A DNA stretch of 64,000 bases from Paenibacillus tritici (lineage in GTDB: Bacteria; Bacillota; Bacilli; Paenibacillales; Paenibacillaceae). The translations under genes were made by a program, and so were the position numbers. Below are positions 16,757 to 25,930 of the stretch, piece after piece. The stretch spans positions 310,001-374,000 of the forward strand of contig NZ_JABMKX010000003.1 in assembly GCF_013204885.1 (NCBI RefSeq). Reading direction: 5' to 3'. The notes under the pieces are model-generated. The model saw only the letters and a program-made list of their open reading frames with translations, searched no databases and was not told the DNA's origin. How positions within the stretch are numbered: the stretch's first letter is position 1; every line of letters begins with the position of its first letter.

Positions 16757-18187
16757 ATGACCATTATGACAAACCGTTTATCCAGAAGCACTCATCCGGG
16801 GTTACCCCTGCATCGTGAACGGATGATCCAATTCGGCGGTGGCAACTTCATGCGTGCTTTCGTTGACTGGCAGCTGCAGCAAATGAACAATCAGGGATTA
16901 TTCAACGGAAGCGCTGTAATCGTCCAGCCCATTGCCCAATCCGTCGGCAGAGTAGCCGAGCATATGGCTGAGCAAGACAATCTCTATACGGTGCTGCTTA
17001 ACGGCATCATGGACAACGAGACCGTCAATTCCCGCGAGATTATCAGCTCTGTCAGCCGGGTGATTAACCCATATATGGATTATGAAGCTTATCTTGCCCT
17101 CGCAGAGAATGATGATCTGGAATTCATTACTTCCAATACTACCGAGGCCGGCATTGCCTATCTTCCCGGTGACCGTGCGGACAGCACGCCTCCGGTGAGC
17201 TTCCCGGGCAAGCTTACCGCACTGCTCTACCGCCGGTTTGAGCTTGGCAAAAAAGGCTTCGTTATCATCCCCTGTGAGCTGATTGACCGCAACGGCGAGA
17301 AATTGCAGGAGATCGTAGAGCGTTACGCAGCCGACTGGAGCCTGGGCGGGGAATTCCTGCAATGGCTGAAGTCAGAGAACACCTTCTGCTGCAGTCTGGT
17401 AGACCGTATTGTCCCGGGCTATCCGCATGAACAGGCCGCTGCTCTGGAAGCTGAACTCGGTTATACCGATCTGGTTATGGCGACAGCTGAGCCTTTTCTC
17501 TTCTGGGTGATTGAAGGCCCTGAATCCCTGACGGAGCGTCTGCCGCTGGCCAAGGCAGGACTAAATGTTGTGATGACTCCTGATATGACGGCATACCGGG
17601 AGCGCAAGGTTCATCTGCTGAACGGTCCGCATACCGCTATGGTCCCTCTGGGTCTGCTCGCGGGTCTTGCGACCGTTGAAGATGTGATGAATGACGGGAC
17701 CTTCTCCCGCTTCGTGAAGCAATTGATTGAAGAAGAGCTGATTCCTATGCTGGATCTGCCCGCTGAGGAGCTATTGTCTTACGCCGGTGCTGTGCAGGAG
17801 CGGTTCAGGAATCCGTTCATCCGCCATGAGCTGACCTCCATCTCGCTCAACAGCATCTCCAAGTTCAAGACACGCCTGCTTCCGGTAATGCTGCGATACC
17901 AGAAGGAACGCGGCAGACTTCCAGAGCGGATCACGCTCGCCTTCGCTGCCCTGCTGCTCAGCTACCGGGGAGACCGGATTGCCCGGCAGGACAGTGCGGA
18001 AGTGCTGGCCGTGTTCGATCAGGCCTGGAGCGAGCCGTCTAGCTTCGTGAATACCATTCTTGGCGACACCAGCCTCTGGGGACAGGATTTGACCCTGCTT
18101 CCAGGAATGGGCGCCGCCATCACCGCCCACCTTGAACGGCTGGAGCGTGAGGATTCCCGCACGGCCTTACAGGAACTCGTCGGCTGA
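16757..18187 (+). CDS. uxaB: Tagaturonate reductase (altronate oxidoreductase)
   Basis: UxaB reduces D-tagaturonate to D-altronate with NADH, the second step of galacturonate breakdown. The 476 residues show the N-terminal IQFGGGNFMRAFVDWQ nucleotide-binding segment, SNTTEAGIAY and the mannitol-dehydrogenase-type C-terminal domain (KVHLLNGPHTAMVPLG, with the catalytic Lys-Asn-His cluster). AAGGAG lies just before the ATG at 16757; a second ATG at 16766 is an alternative start. It is followed at 37 bases by uxaA. Confidence 0.94.
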   Translation: MTIMTNRLSRSTHPGLPLHRERMIQFGGGNFMRAFVDWQLQQMNNQGLFNGSAVIVQPIAQSVGRVAEHMAEQDNLYTVLLNGIMDNETVNSREIISSVSRVINPYMDYEAYLALAENDDLEFITSNTTEAGIAYLPGDRADSTPPVSFPGKLTALLYRRFELGKKGFVIIPCELIDRNGEKLQEIVERYAADWSLGGEFLQWLKSENTFCCSLVDRIVPGYPHEQAAALEAELGYTDLVMATAEPFLFWVIEGPESLTERLPLAKAGLNVVMTPDMTAYRERKVHLLNGPHTAMVPLGLLAGLATVEDVMNDGTFSRFVKQLIEEELIPMLDLPAEELLSYAGAVQERFRNPFIRHELTSISLNSISKFKTRLLPVMLRYQKERGRLPERITLAFAALLLSYRGDRIARQDSAEVLAVFDQAWSEPSSFVNTILGDTSLWGQDLTLLPGMGAAITAHLERLEREDSRTALQELVG

Positions 18188-18224
18188 ACCATTTTCCGCA
18201 AGACAAACTTTTAGGAGGGCCAAC

Positions 18225-19712
18225 ATGAAGAACTTAATGAAGATGAACCCGAGAGATACGGTAGCTGTAGCCTTGCGGCCGATTGCGGCCGGTGAAGAAC
18301 TGTCCATCGACGGATTAACGGTGCGGGCAGCGCAGGATATTCCGCAGGGTCATAAGATTGCCCTGACGGATTTCAGCAGCGAAGATATCATTACTAAATA
18401 CGGTTCCCCGATCGGCCATGCCACGGCTCCCATTGCGGCAGGTGACTGGATTCATACGCATAATATCAAAACCAATCTGTCCGGCGAGGAAGAATACGAG
18501 TATGTGCCTGACGTTCATCCGGTGATCTATCCGCGCCGTGATCTGACCTTCCAGGGGTACCGGCGGAGTAACGGTAAGGTCGGAATCCGTAATGATCTGT
18601 TCATTATACCAACCGTAGGCTGTGTGAACGGCATTGCCGAACAAATGCTTCAGGAATTCAAAGCCGAGCATCCCGATCTTGGCGGGTTCGACAACTTAAC
18701 GGTGCTGAAGCACCCGTACGGCTGCTCCCAGCTTGGCGATGATCACCGGATGACCCGCAGTATTCTACTTGACGCGGTCAACCATCCCAATGCCGGTGGC
18801 GTGCTGGTCTTCGGCCTCGGCTGCGAGAACAATATTGTCTCCGAGTTCCGCAGCATGCTGGGCGATTATGACGAGTCGCGGGTGAAGTTCCTGGTGGCCC
18901 AGGAGGTGGGTAATGAGCTGGAAGCCGGTCTTGTGCTGCTGGAGGAGCTGTACGTAGCTGCTGAGAATGATGTCCGTGAGCCGGTGCCGCTAAGTGAGCT
19001 GAATATCGGCCTGAAATGCGGCGGCTCCGACGGATTCTCCGGCATTACGGCCAACCCGCTGCTGGGTGCGTTCTCTGACTTCATTATCTCTCAGGGCGGA
19101 ACGTCGGTGCTGACAGAGGTACCCGAAATGTTCGGTGCGGAGAAGGTGCTGATGGCCCGCGCAGAGAGCCGGGAGGTCTATGAAGATATCGTATCGCTGA
19201 TCAATAACTTCAAGCAGTATTTCCTCTCTTACGGCGAACCTGTCTATGAGAACCCCTCTCCCGGCAACAAGGCCGGCGGCATCAGCACACTGGAGGACAA
19301 ATCGCTCGGCTGCACGCAGAAGGCCGGATCGTCGCCTGTGGTGGATGTATTGCAGTATGGCGTGAAGCTGCGCAAAAAAGGGCTGAGCCTGTTGCAGGCT
19401 CCCGGCAACGATCTGGTCGCCGCCTCTGCGCTCGCCGCTTCGGATTGCCAGCTCGTGCTGTTCACTACCGGCCGCGGCACGCCATTCGGCAGCTTCGTGC
19501 CTACGGTTAAGGTGGCAACCAATAACGATCTGTTTGCCAAAAAAGGCCACTGGATGGACTTCAACGCGGGTCCGCTGCTGGAAACGCCGATGGCCGATGT
19601 GCTGGAGGAATTCATCTCCTATATCATTGATGTCGCCAGCGGCCAAAAAACCCGGAACGAGCAGAATGAAGTGCGTGAGCTGGCTATTTTCAAAACAGGC
19701 GTAACTTTATAG
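18225..19712 (+). CDS. uxaA: Altronate dehydratase
   Basis: UxaA dehydrates D-altronate to 2-keto-3-deoxygluconate. The 495-residue protein has the N-terminal SAF domain (about 1-95), then the catalytic part with PTVGCVNGIAEQ, KHPYGCSQLGDDH, LGCENN and LKCGGSDGFSGITANP, whose Cys residues are thought to bind iron. The length equals E. coli UxaA. A perfect AGGAGG site fixes the ATG at 18225. No kdgK/kdgA genes are present here, so the product must be finished by enzymes encoded elsewhere. Confidence 0.95.
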   Translation: MKNLMKMNPRDTVAVALRPIAAGEELSIDGLTVRAAQDIPQGHKIALTDFSSEDIITKYGSPIGHATAPIAAGDWIHTHNIKTNLSGEEEYEYVPDVHPVIYPRRDLTFQGYRRSNGKVGIRNDLFIIPTVGCVNGIAEQMLQEFKAEHPDLGGFDNLTVLKHPYGCSQLGDDHRMTRSILLDAVNHPNAGGVLVFGLGCENNIVSEFRSMLGDYDESRVKFLVAQEVGNELEAGLVLLEELYVAAENDVREPVPLSELNIGLKCGGSDGFSGITANPLLGAFSDFIISQGGTSVLTEVPEMFGAEKVLMARAESREVYEDIVSLINNFKQYFLSYGEPVYENPSPGNKAGGISTLEDKSLGCTQKAGSSPVVDVLQYGVKLRKKGLSLLQAPGNDLVAASALAASDCQLVLFTTGRGTPFGSFVPTVKVATNNDLFAKKGHWMDFNAGPLLETPMADVLEEFISYIIDVASGQKTRNEQNEVRELAIFKTGVTL

Positions 19713-19748
19713 AACTTATCATAATCCATCCAAAGGGAGATCCTATCC

Positions 19749-21170
19749 ATGTTTCTAAACGAGGACTTCATGTTATCCGGCGAAACGGCGCGGCAGCTCT
19801 ATCATAACCATGCCAAAACCATGCCGATTATCGACTACCACTGTCATCTGGACCCGCGCGAAATCTATGAAGATCAGCCATTCGAGAACGTGACCGCCGC
19901 CTGGCTCTACGGTGACCATTACAAATGGCGGCTGATGCGCGCCAACGGTGTGCCTGAATCGCATATCACCGGCGACGCCTCTGATTACGATAAATTTCTG
20001 GCCTGGGCCCGTACACTGCCTAAGGCAGTGGGCAACCCGCTGTACAGCTGGACCCATCTGGAGCTGCGCCGGTTCTTCGGCGTGGAGGAGCTGCTGAACG
20101 AAGCCTCTGCGCCGGCCATCTGGGAGAAGGTGAACCGCAAGCTTGCGGAACCGGCCTTCACCCGGCGCGGCCTGATCCGCAGCAGCGGCGTGAAGATCAT
20201 CTGTACTACCGATGACCCTGCCGATTCGCTGGAGTACCACAAGCTGCTGAGAGATAGTGAGACCGCCTTCCAGGTGTTCCCGACCTTCCGCCCCGACAAG
20301 GCACTGAACATTGACGCAGAAGGCTTCGGGGCCTGGATCGGCAAGCTGGAGCTGGCCTCCGGCCAGCCGGTCAAGAGCTATGCGGCGCTGCTGGATGCCC
20401 TGCGTAGCCGTGTGGAGTTCTTCCACGAGAACGGCTGCCGCCTGTCGGACCACGCGCTGGATGTGCTGCGTTATGAGGCGGGGGAGCCGGAAGCCGTTGA
20501 AGCTATTTTCGCCAAAAGACTGCAGGGTGTGCCGCTCTCGCCACAAGAAATCACACTCTACCGTACAGAGCTGCTGACGGCGCTGATCGGCTTCTATCAG
20601 GCCAAAGGCTGGACCATGCAGCTGCATCTCCATGCTTACCGCAACAACAATACGCCGATGTTCCAGAAGCTTGGACCGGATACCGGATATGACGGGATTA
20701 ACGATCTGCCGCTGACCACCGCGCTGTCGCAGCTGCTTGACCGGGCCGAGAGCGGCAGCGGGCTGCCGAAGACGATTCTGTACTCGCTGAATCCCGGCGA
20801 TTACCCGTCCCTGCTGGCTCTGCTGGGCTGTTACCAGAAGGATACTCCCGGCAAGCTCCAGCTCGGCTCCGGCTGGTGGTACAATGATACGCGCAGCGGC
20901 ATGCGCCATCAGCTGACTCTGCTGGCTGAAGGCAGCCTGCTGGGTAACTTCGTCGGGATGCTGACCGATTCGCGCAGCTTCCTCTCTTATACCCGGCATG
21001 AATATTTCCGCCGGGTGCTGTGCGGGCTGCTCGGTGAACTCGCAGAACGCGGTGAAGCGCCGGACGATCTTGGGCTACTGGGTGCAATGGTCGAGGGTAT
21101 CTCCTATAATAACGCCGCCGGGTATTTCGGATTCCAGACCGCCGGCAGCGAATCCGGGCTTCCCGTCTAG
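19749..21170 (+). CDS. uxaC: Uronate isomerase
   Basis: UxaC converts D-galacturonate to tagaturonate and D-glucuronate to fructuronate. The 473-residue amidohydrolase-like protein has the N-terminal DYHCHLDPREI metal motif, WTHLELRRFFGV, TTDDPADSLEYH and the C-terminal GMLTDSRSFLSYTRHEYFRR signature. The length matches the family. AAAGGGAG lies 8 bases before the ATG. Without uxuA/uxuB in view, galacturonate is the better supported substrate. Confidence 0.96.
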   Translation: MFLNEDFMLSGETARQLYHNHAKTMPIIDYHCHLDPREIYEDQPFENVTAAWLYGDHYKWRLMRANGVPESHITGDASDYDKFLAWARTLPKAVGNPLYSWTHLELRRFFGVEELLNEASAPAIWEKVNRKLAEPAFTRRGLIRSSGVKIICTTDDPADSLEYHKLLRDSETAFQVFPTFRPDKALNIDAEGFGAWIGKLELASGQPVKSYAALLDALRSRVEFFHENGCRLSDHALDVLRYEAGEPEAVEAIFAKRLQGVPLSPQEITLYRTELLTALIGFYQAKGWTMQLHLHAYRNNNTPMFQKLGPDTGYDGINDLPLTTALSQLLDRAESGSGLPKTILYSLNPGDYPSLLALLGCYQKDTPGKLQLGSGWWYNDTRSGMRHQLTLLAEGSLLGNFVGMLTDSRSFLSYTRHEYFRRVLCGLLGELAERGEAPDDLGLLGAMVEGISYNNAAGYFGFQTAGSESGLPV

Positions 21171-21187
21171 ATGGAGGGCTGCTGAAA

Positions 21188-21886
21188 ATGCCGACAATCT
21201 ATATCGCCGGAGACTCAACCGCTGCCCAGAAGGGCGGCGGGGAATGGCCGATGGCCGGATGGGGCGAATTCCTCCAGGCGTATGTCAGCCGTGAGGTGCG
21301 GATTATGAACCGTGCGATGAATGGACGGAGCACACGCTCCTTCCTCGCCGAGGGCAGGCTTACGGATCTGGAGCGGGATCTGCTTCCCGGGGACTTCCTG
21401 CTGATCCAATTCGGCCATAATGACCAGAAGCTTGAGGACCCTCTTCGTTACACGGAGCCGCATACCGAATACCGCCAGAATCTCAAGAGCTTCATTGATT
21501 CCGCCCGCAGCCGGGAAGCCGTCCCCCTGCTGCTGACCTCTGTCAGCCGCCGCCGCTTCACCGCAGACGGTGAACCTGATCCGCAGGCGGTCGGACTCTA
21601 TCCGCAGGTCATGCGTGAGGTTGCAGTGGAGACCGGAACCCCTCTGCTCGATATTTTTGCCGCCTCCCAGCAGCTCTACCGCACACTGGGAGCGGAAGCT
21701 TCAATGGAGCTGTTCATGCATCTGCCGCCGGGCAATCGCCCCAACTACCCGGATGGCATTGCGGATGACACGCATTTCTCCCAGGCCGGGGCGCAGAAGA
21801 TCGCAGCCCTGGTTGCAGAAGCGCTTGTAGAGTCCGTGTCTCAGTCTGCGGCGCTTGCCGGGCTACAGCCGTATCTGAGGGTGTAG
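21188..21886 (+). CDS. Rhamnogalacturonan acetylesterase-type SGNH hydrolase
   Basis: The 232-residue protein shows the four SGNH blocks of the RGAE/YesT family: AGDSTAAQ (Ser), MNGRST (Gly/Asn), QFGHND (Asn) and the C-terminal DDTHFSQAGA (Asp and His). It would remove acetyl groups from pectin fragments. No signal peptide is present, so it acts inside the cell on imported oligosaccharides, as proposed for Bacillus YesT. It starts 17 bases after uxaC with GGAGG upstream and is likely in the same transcript. Confidence 0.88.
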   Translation: MPTIYIAGDSTAAQKGGGEWPMAGWGEFLQAYVSREVRIMNRAMNGRSTRSFLAEGRLTDLERDLLPGDFLLIQFGHNDQKLEDPLRYTEPHTEYRQNLKSFIDSARSREAVPLLLTSVSRRRFTADGEPDPQAVGLYPQVMREVAVETGTPLLDIFAASQQLYRTLGAEASMELFMHLPPGNRPNYPDGIADDTHFSQAGAQKIAALVAEALVESVSQSAALAGLQPYLRV

Positions 21887-21919
21887 CGTGTTACACGGCT
21901 TCTCTTGGATAACGAATTG

Positions 21920-21957
21920 GGCCGCCTGTGGACCTTAAGGACACAAGCGGCCTTATT
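21920..21957 (+). terminator. Weak terminator within the uronate cluster
   Basis: GGCCGCCTGTG pairs with CACAAGCGGCC (one mismatch) around an 11-base loop, followed by TTATTT. It could partly separate the isomerase gene from the genes before it. Confidence 0.5.
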
Positions 21958-22013
21958 TGCGAAGAATAACCGCTTTGCACCAACTTAAGGACTGAACTCA
22001 AAGGAGATACCTA

Positions 22014-22856
22014 ATGACCGTTCCGTTTCACTTGGGCGTCCGCGCCCACGACATCAACCGGTGTCCGTTGCCGCAGCTGGTGGATAAGCTGAAGGAGCAT
22101 GGCTTCCCGGCGATTCAATTTGCGCTGCATAAGTCTTTTCCGGAGAGTGTGGCTGGACTGGGTGCACTGAGTCCGGGGGCTGCCTCCTATTATGGCGATG
22201 CCTTCAGACAAGCTGGTATCCGGATTGCCGTCCTCGGCTGTTATGTCAATATCATTGATTCCGATCCTGCCAGGCGCACACAGGCATTGAGCGACTTCAG
22301 CACCCATCTGCGGCTGGCCCGTGACTTCGGCGCAAGTCTGGTGGGGACGGAGACAGGCAGTGTAGGTCAGGGATATACAACGGATAATTTCACAGAGGAA
22401 GCCTTTCAACAGGTGGTGGAGTCGGTTACAGCCATGGTTGCGGAAGCCGAGAGATTCGGGGTGACTGTCGGCATCGAAGCAGGCATCAATCATCCGCTCT
22501 ATACGGCACAGCTAACCCGGCGGCTGCTTGATGAGGTGCCGTCTAATAATCTGCAGATCATTCTGGATGCTGCGAATCTGATGACGGTAGAGAATTACCT
22601 TCAGCAGGAGCAGATCGTTGCAGACGCGCTTGAGCTGCTGGGCGACCGGATCGCTGTCCTGCATCTGAAGGATTTCACAGTACTGGGCGGCGTTATCACC
22701 ATCGTTCCAGCAGGGCAGGGAATGCTGAACTTCGCTCCGCTGCTCCACTACATGAAGTATAAGCGTCCGCATATCCATGGCCTGCTGGAGAGTACTCCTG
22801 AAGCGAATCTGAATGACAGCGCGCAATTCCTGCGGAGATTGTATGATGAGCTCTAA
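22014..22856 (+). CDS. Sugar phosphate isomerase/epimerase (TIM barrel)
   Basis: The 280-residue protein belongs to the AP-endonuclease-2-like xylose-isomerase fold. Metal-binding positions are visible in VGTETGS (Glu), VGIEAGINHP (Glu, His), IILDAANLM (Asp) and AVLHLKDFTV (His). The reaction is unknown; in this context it may epimerise or isomerise a uronate or pectin-derived sugar. AAAGGAG precedes the ATG by 8 bases. It lies 127 bases after the acetylesterase, behind a weak hairpin. Confidence 0.75.
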   Translation: MTVPFHLGVRAHDINRCPLPQLVDKLKEHGFPAIQFALHKSFPESVAGLGALSPGAASYYGDAFRQAGIRIAVLGCYVNIIDSDPARRTQALSDFSTHLRLARDFGASLVGTETGSVGQGYTTDNFTEEAFQQVVESVTAMVAEAERFGVTVGIEAGINHPLYTAQLTRRLLDEVPSNNLQIILDAANLMTVENYLQQEQIVADALELLGDRIAVLHLKDFTVLGGVITIVPAGQGMLNFAPLLHYMKYKRPHIHGLLESTPEANLNDSAQFLRRLYDEL

Positions 22857-22872
22857 ATGGTAAAACCAGTTC

Positions 22873-22938
22873 TAAGCCAAAACGGTTACGCCGTCCTTAT
22901 AACTTATAAAGGACGTACCCGTTTTAGCGGGAATAAAA
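22873..22938. repeat. Interspersed hairpin element, copy A
   Basis: The core is AAACGG ... CGTCCTT ... AAGGACG ... CCGTTTT, two nested stems, followed by GCGGGAATA. Copies B (33688-33747) and C (50699-50760) share the leading GCCAA, the AAACGG stem and the trailing GAAATA-like end. All three are intergenic. Confidence 0.7.
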
Positions 22939-22940
22939 AG

Positions 22941-22976
22941 AAAATGCCCCGGCCAATTTGGCGAACGGGGCATTTT
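22941..22976 (+). terminator. Terminator of the uronate cluster
   Basis: AAAATGCCCC (22941-22950) pairs exactly with GGGGCATTTT (22967-22976), with GCC/GGC continuing the stem inside. Confidence 0.8.
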
Positions 22977-23266
22977 GGGGTGCTATTTTCATATTTGCAA
23001 TTAAAATGCTGCACAGACTGCAACTCTTCTCCTGATGGATAACGTCTCAGGTAAAATTGTTGCACCAATGTCAACATTCTTCTGCTAATAAGCAGTTAAG
23101 TGGAGACAATTCCTGCATTTCCTGCAACATTCCTCCCCCAGCTACGGTTATTAGGGACAGCAAATTGCAAAATATACAACATTTCATCGAGGAGCACATT
23201 ATTGTGTTTGCAGAGCCCGCTGCAGCATTCATCAGGTCCTCTGCCGGAACGCAGAGGGAAGCAGCG
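22977..23266. other. Gap with no gene seen
   Basis: Nothing coding is supported in this stretch. A short perfect hairpin (CCTCTGC 23238-23244, GCAGAGG 23251-23257) lies just after the fucU stop but has no T tract. Confidence 0.5.
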
Positions 23267-23707
23267 CTATTCCCCGGCAGCAGGGGAGATTACGCCTTTT
23301 TTGAGAATAATATTCCCGTACAGCGATTCTTCCCCGGTGATCAGAATGGCATAGCTGCTCTTGGAGCGGTTATAGAAGTCGAAACGTTCTTCATATTCGA
23401 TCTGCGCTGTACGGTCATGCCGGGCCAGAATCTCCTTGTACTTATCCCATATCACCGGAACCGTGGGGTCCCCCTCCACTACAGCCATGAAGGCTGCCTG
23501 AGCCGGTGCATAATGATCCAGCGGGAGCAGCTCCAGGATGGCATCCAGCAGTTCAGGAATGCCGATTCCGTCAGCTCTTAAGACTCTGGAATGCAGCGCA
23601 TGTCCCGGATAGTTGGCATCCGCCAGGACCAGCTCATCCCCGTGGCCCATCTCCATCAGGGTGCGGACGAGCTCCGGGGAGAGCAGCTTGGGTATTTTTT
23701 TGAGCAT
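23267..23707 (-). CDS. fucU: L-fucose mutarotase (RbsD/FucU family)
   Basis: FucU interconverts the alpha and beta anomers of L-fucose, feeding the isomerase. The 146-residue protein shows LMEMGHGDELVLADANYPGHA (catalytic His) and the C-terminal RSKSSYAILITGEESLYGNIILKKG block typical of the family. The ATG at 23705-23707 is chosen because GGAGGG lies 8 bases upstream. It follows fucA by 26 bases and closes the operon. Confidence 0.92.
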   Translation of the reverse strand: MLKKIPKLLSPELVRTLMEMGHGDELVLADANYPGHALHSRVLRADGIGIPELLDAILELLPLDHYAPAQAAFMAVVEGDPTVPVIWDKYKEILARHDRTAQIEYEERFDFYNRSKSSYAILITGEESLYGNIILKKGVISPAAGE

Positions 23708-23733
23708 AACCTTCCCTCCGTTCCTCTCCCTGA

Positions 23734-24384
23734 TCACATTCCGTAGAACGACCTCAAGGCTACCAGCTCATCAATCCGGTGTTGCGGCAGCTCACGCTCT
23801 CCGCCGATCATGCGGGTGAGGAAGGTCAGCTTCGCTGTATATTCAAGCCGCTCCATGTTCATGTAAGCAGCCATTACATCCTTGCCCCAAGTCAGGGCAC
23901 CGTGACTCTCCAGCAGAACAGCGGTTTTCTTGCCAAGGAAGGGGGTTAGCGAATCCGGGATTTCTTCGGTTGAAGGCGTCCCGTATACCGCCAGTGGAAT
24001 ATCCCCCATGGCTATTACCGATTCAGGCATCATCATCTTGTCCAGGGCTTCACCTTTGATCGCAAAAGCGGTCGCGTACGGAGGATGCGCATGAACCACG
24101 CCGCCCATTTCGGGCAATTCATTGTAAATCTTCAGGTGCATCTTCACTTCTGTGGACGGCCGATAGCCCTCCGCCGCTTCCAGGATGTCACCCTGCAGAT
24201 TTACTTTGACGAGCATATGCGGCTGCAGATAGCCTTTGCTGACTCCGGTTGGCGAAGCAAGCACCTCGGTTGCCGACAGGCGGGCCGAGATGTTGCCGTC
24301 ATTGGCCGCAATGAAGTCCTTGTTGAACAGATTCCGGCCGATATCACAGATTAGCCGCCGCAATTCTTCTTCATGCTTATTCAT
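23734..24384 (-). CDS. fucA: L-fuculose-phosphate aldolase (class II)
   Basis: FucA splits L-fuculose 1-phosphate into dihydroxyacetone phosphate and L-lactaldehyde. The 216 residues show the phosphate-binding NDGNISARL and SPTGVSKG segments, the catalytic Glu in STEVKMH, the zinc ligands in VHAHPPYA, and ESHGALTWG. The length equals E. coli FucA. It lies 14 bases after the kinase. Rhamnulose-1-phosphate or ribulose-phosphate activity cannot be excluded from sequence alone, but the operon favours fuculose. Confidence 0.9.
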   Translation of the reverse strand: MNKHEEELRRLICDIGRNLFNKDFIAANDGNISARLSATEVLASPTGVSKGYLQPHMLVKVNLQGDILEAAEGYRPSTEVKMHLKIYNELPEMGGVVHAHPPYATAFAIKGEALDKMMMPESVIAMGDIPLAVYGTPSTEEIPDSLTPFLGKKTAVLLESHGALTWGKDVMAAYMNMERLEYTAKLTFLTRMIGGERELPQHRIDELVALRSFYGM

Positions 24385-24398
24385 AATTGCCTCCTTGA

Positions 24399-25901
24399 TT
24401 ACTGTGGGTAGAAATAATTAGATACAGCCGGCTGATACCGGACGGGCGTGCAGGAACGGGCTACAACTCTCCGGGCTTCCGGGGCTTGGATAGCTCCCAG
24501 CGCCGTCAATTGCACCACGATGTTACCGATGGCACTCGCTTCTACCGGTCCGGCGATGACTTCTTTGCCGGTGGCATCCGCAGTAAGCTGGCACAGCAGC
24601 TTGTTCTGGATTCCTCCGCCGACCATGTGAATGCAGCTCACCGTTCGGCCTGTAATGGCCTCCAGCTCGCGGATCGTGCCTGCGTATGACAAGGCCAGGC
24701 TCTCCAGAATGGAACGGATGATCTCCGCACGGGTCTGCGGCACCGGCTGCCCGGTGCGGATACAGTAAGATTCGATCCGCAGCGGCATATCCCCCGGTGT
24801 GCTGAAGAGGGGATCATTCGGGTCCAGAATGGCAATATCCGCCTTGGAACGGTCCAGATTCACAGCAAGCTCCGCTGCCTCCTGATGGGTGAGCGGCTCC
24901 CCCGCTTCGGTCCAGCTCCGCTGGGTCTCCTGCAGCAGCCAGAGGCCGGTGATATTCTTCAGCAGCCGGTTCGTGCCGCCGAAGCAGCTCTCATTCGTGA
25001 ATCCGCAGGCGAAGGCTTCATCGCTCAGCACAGGCTCCGTGGTCTCCAGGCCTACCAGCGACCAGGTACCGCAGCTAATGAACGCGGCGGCTGGCTGCGG
25101 AGGATTAAGGCCGCTAATGCGGCCAGTACCGACAGAGCCAGAGTCATACGGGATGGAAGCCACGGCGGAAGCCGTATCATGCGAAGCCCCGGCAATGATC
25201 TTGAGCGGGCCGGTGCCGAGCTCTTCCTGGAGGGCAGGCCGGAGTTCCCCCAGCACGGTGCCAGCAGGAACCAGCCGGGGGATCAGCTCCGCCGGCAGCT
25301 CCAGCCTGCGCAGCACTTCCTCCGAAGGTACCGTTGAGTCCGCATTCAGCAGGCCGCTGGTGCTCCAGATGGTCTGCTCGGCGGCTGCAACGCCGCTGAA
25401 CATATAATGGAACAGATCGGGCATCATCAGCAGCTGCCTGGCCGTACCCCGCAGCCCCGGATTCCCCTGAAGATCAGCAAATAATTGATATACCGTATTA
25501 ATCAGGCTGGACTGGTTGCCCGTCAGCTTGAATTGTTCTCCGGGAGGCAGGGCCGTCTCCAGCACTGAAGCGATGCCCTCCATCCGCTGGTCCCTGTAAT
25601 GATGCGGGGCATACAGCAGTTCGCCCTGATCATCCAGGAGACCGTAATCGACCCCCCAGGTATCAACACTTAGCGACTGGAGCGGCCCGTATCTTCCGGC
25701 AGCCGCAGCTATTCCCTGCTTCATCTCCTGCAGCAGCTGCTGCACATCCCAGTGCAGCTGTCCTGCAATCTCTACAGGACCATTAGGAAAACGGTGGATT
25801 TCCTCCACCTCCACTTTTCCGTCCGCGAAGCTGCCCAGCATTACTCTGCCGGAGCTTGCCCCAAGGTCAATGGCCAGCAGCTTAATTCCGTTGTCACCCA
25901 T
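24399..25901 (-). CDS. FGGY kinase, rhamnulokinase type (probable L-fuculokinase)
   Basis: The 500-residue FGGY-family kinase phosphorylates a ketose at C1. LAIDLGASSGRVMLG, SVDTWGVDYGLLD, GASHDTASAVASIP and SCGTWSLVGLE are the hallmark of the RhaB branch rather than FucK. Its place between fucI and fucA, with no rhamnose isomerase nearby, argues that it works on L-fuculose. The ATG at 25899-25901 is used, with AGGTG upstream; an in-frame GTG lies three codons earlier. Confidence 0.85.
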   Translation of the reverse strand: MGDNGIKLLAIDLGASSGRVMLGSFADGKVEVEEIHRFPNGPVEIAGQLHWDVQQLLQEMKQGIAAAAGRYGPLQSLSVDTWGVDYGLLDDQGELLYAPHHYRDQRMEGIASVLETALPPGEQFKLTGNQSSLINTVYQLFADLQGNPGLRGTARQLLMMPDLFHYMFSGVAAAEQTIWSTSGLLNADSTVPSEEVLRRLELPAELIPRLVPAGTVLGELRPALQEELGTGPLKIIAGASHDTASAVASIPYDSGSVGTGRISGLNPPQPAAAFISCGTWSLVGLETTEPVLSDEAFACGFTNESCFGGTNRLLKNITGLWLLQETQRSWTEAGEPLTHQEAAELAVNLDRSKADIAILDPNDPLFSTPGDMPLRIESYCIRTGQPVPQTRAEIIRSILESLALSYAGTIRELEAITGRTVSCIHMVGGGIQNKLLCQLTADATGKEVIAGPVEASAIGNIVVQLTALGAIQAPEARRVVARSCTPVRYQPAVSNYFYPQ

Positions 25902-25930
25902 TATCTGCACACCTGCTTCACTTTGAAGAT

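Noticed and set aside
19773..20999. Long antisense frame opposite uxaC
   Set aside because: It is a shadow of a high-GC gene; the composition (Gln/Arg/His-rich) is typical of antisense frames and no start signal is present.
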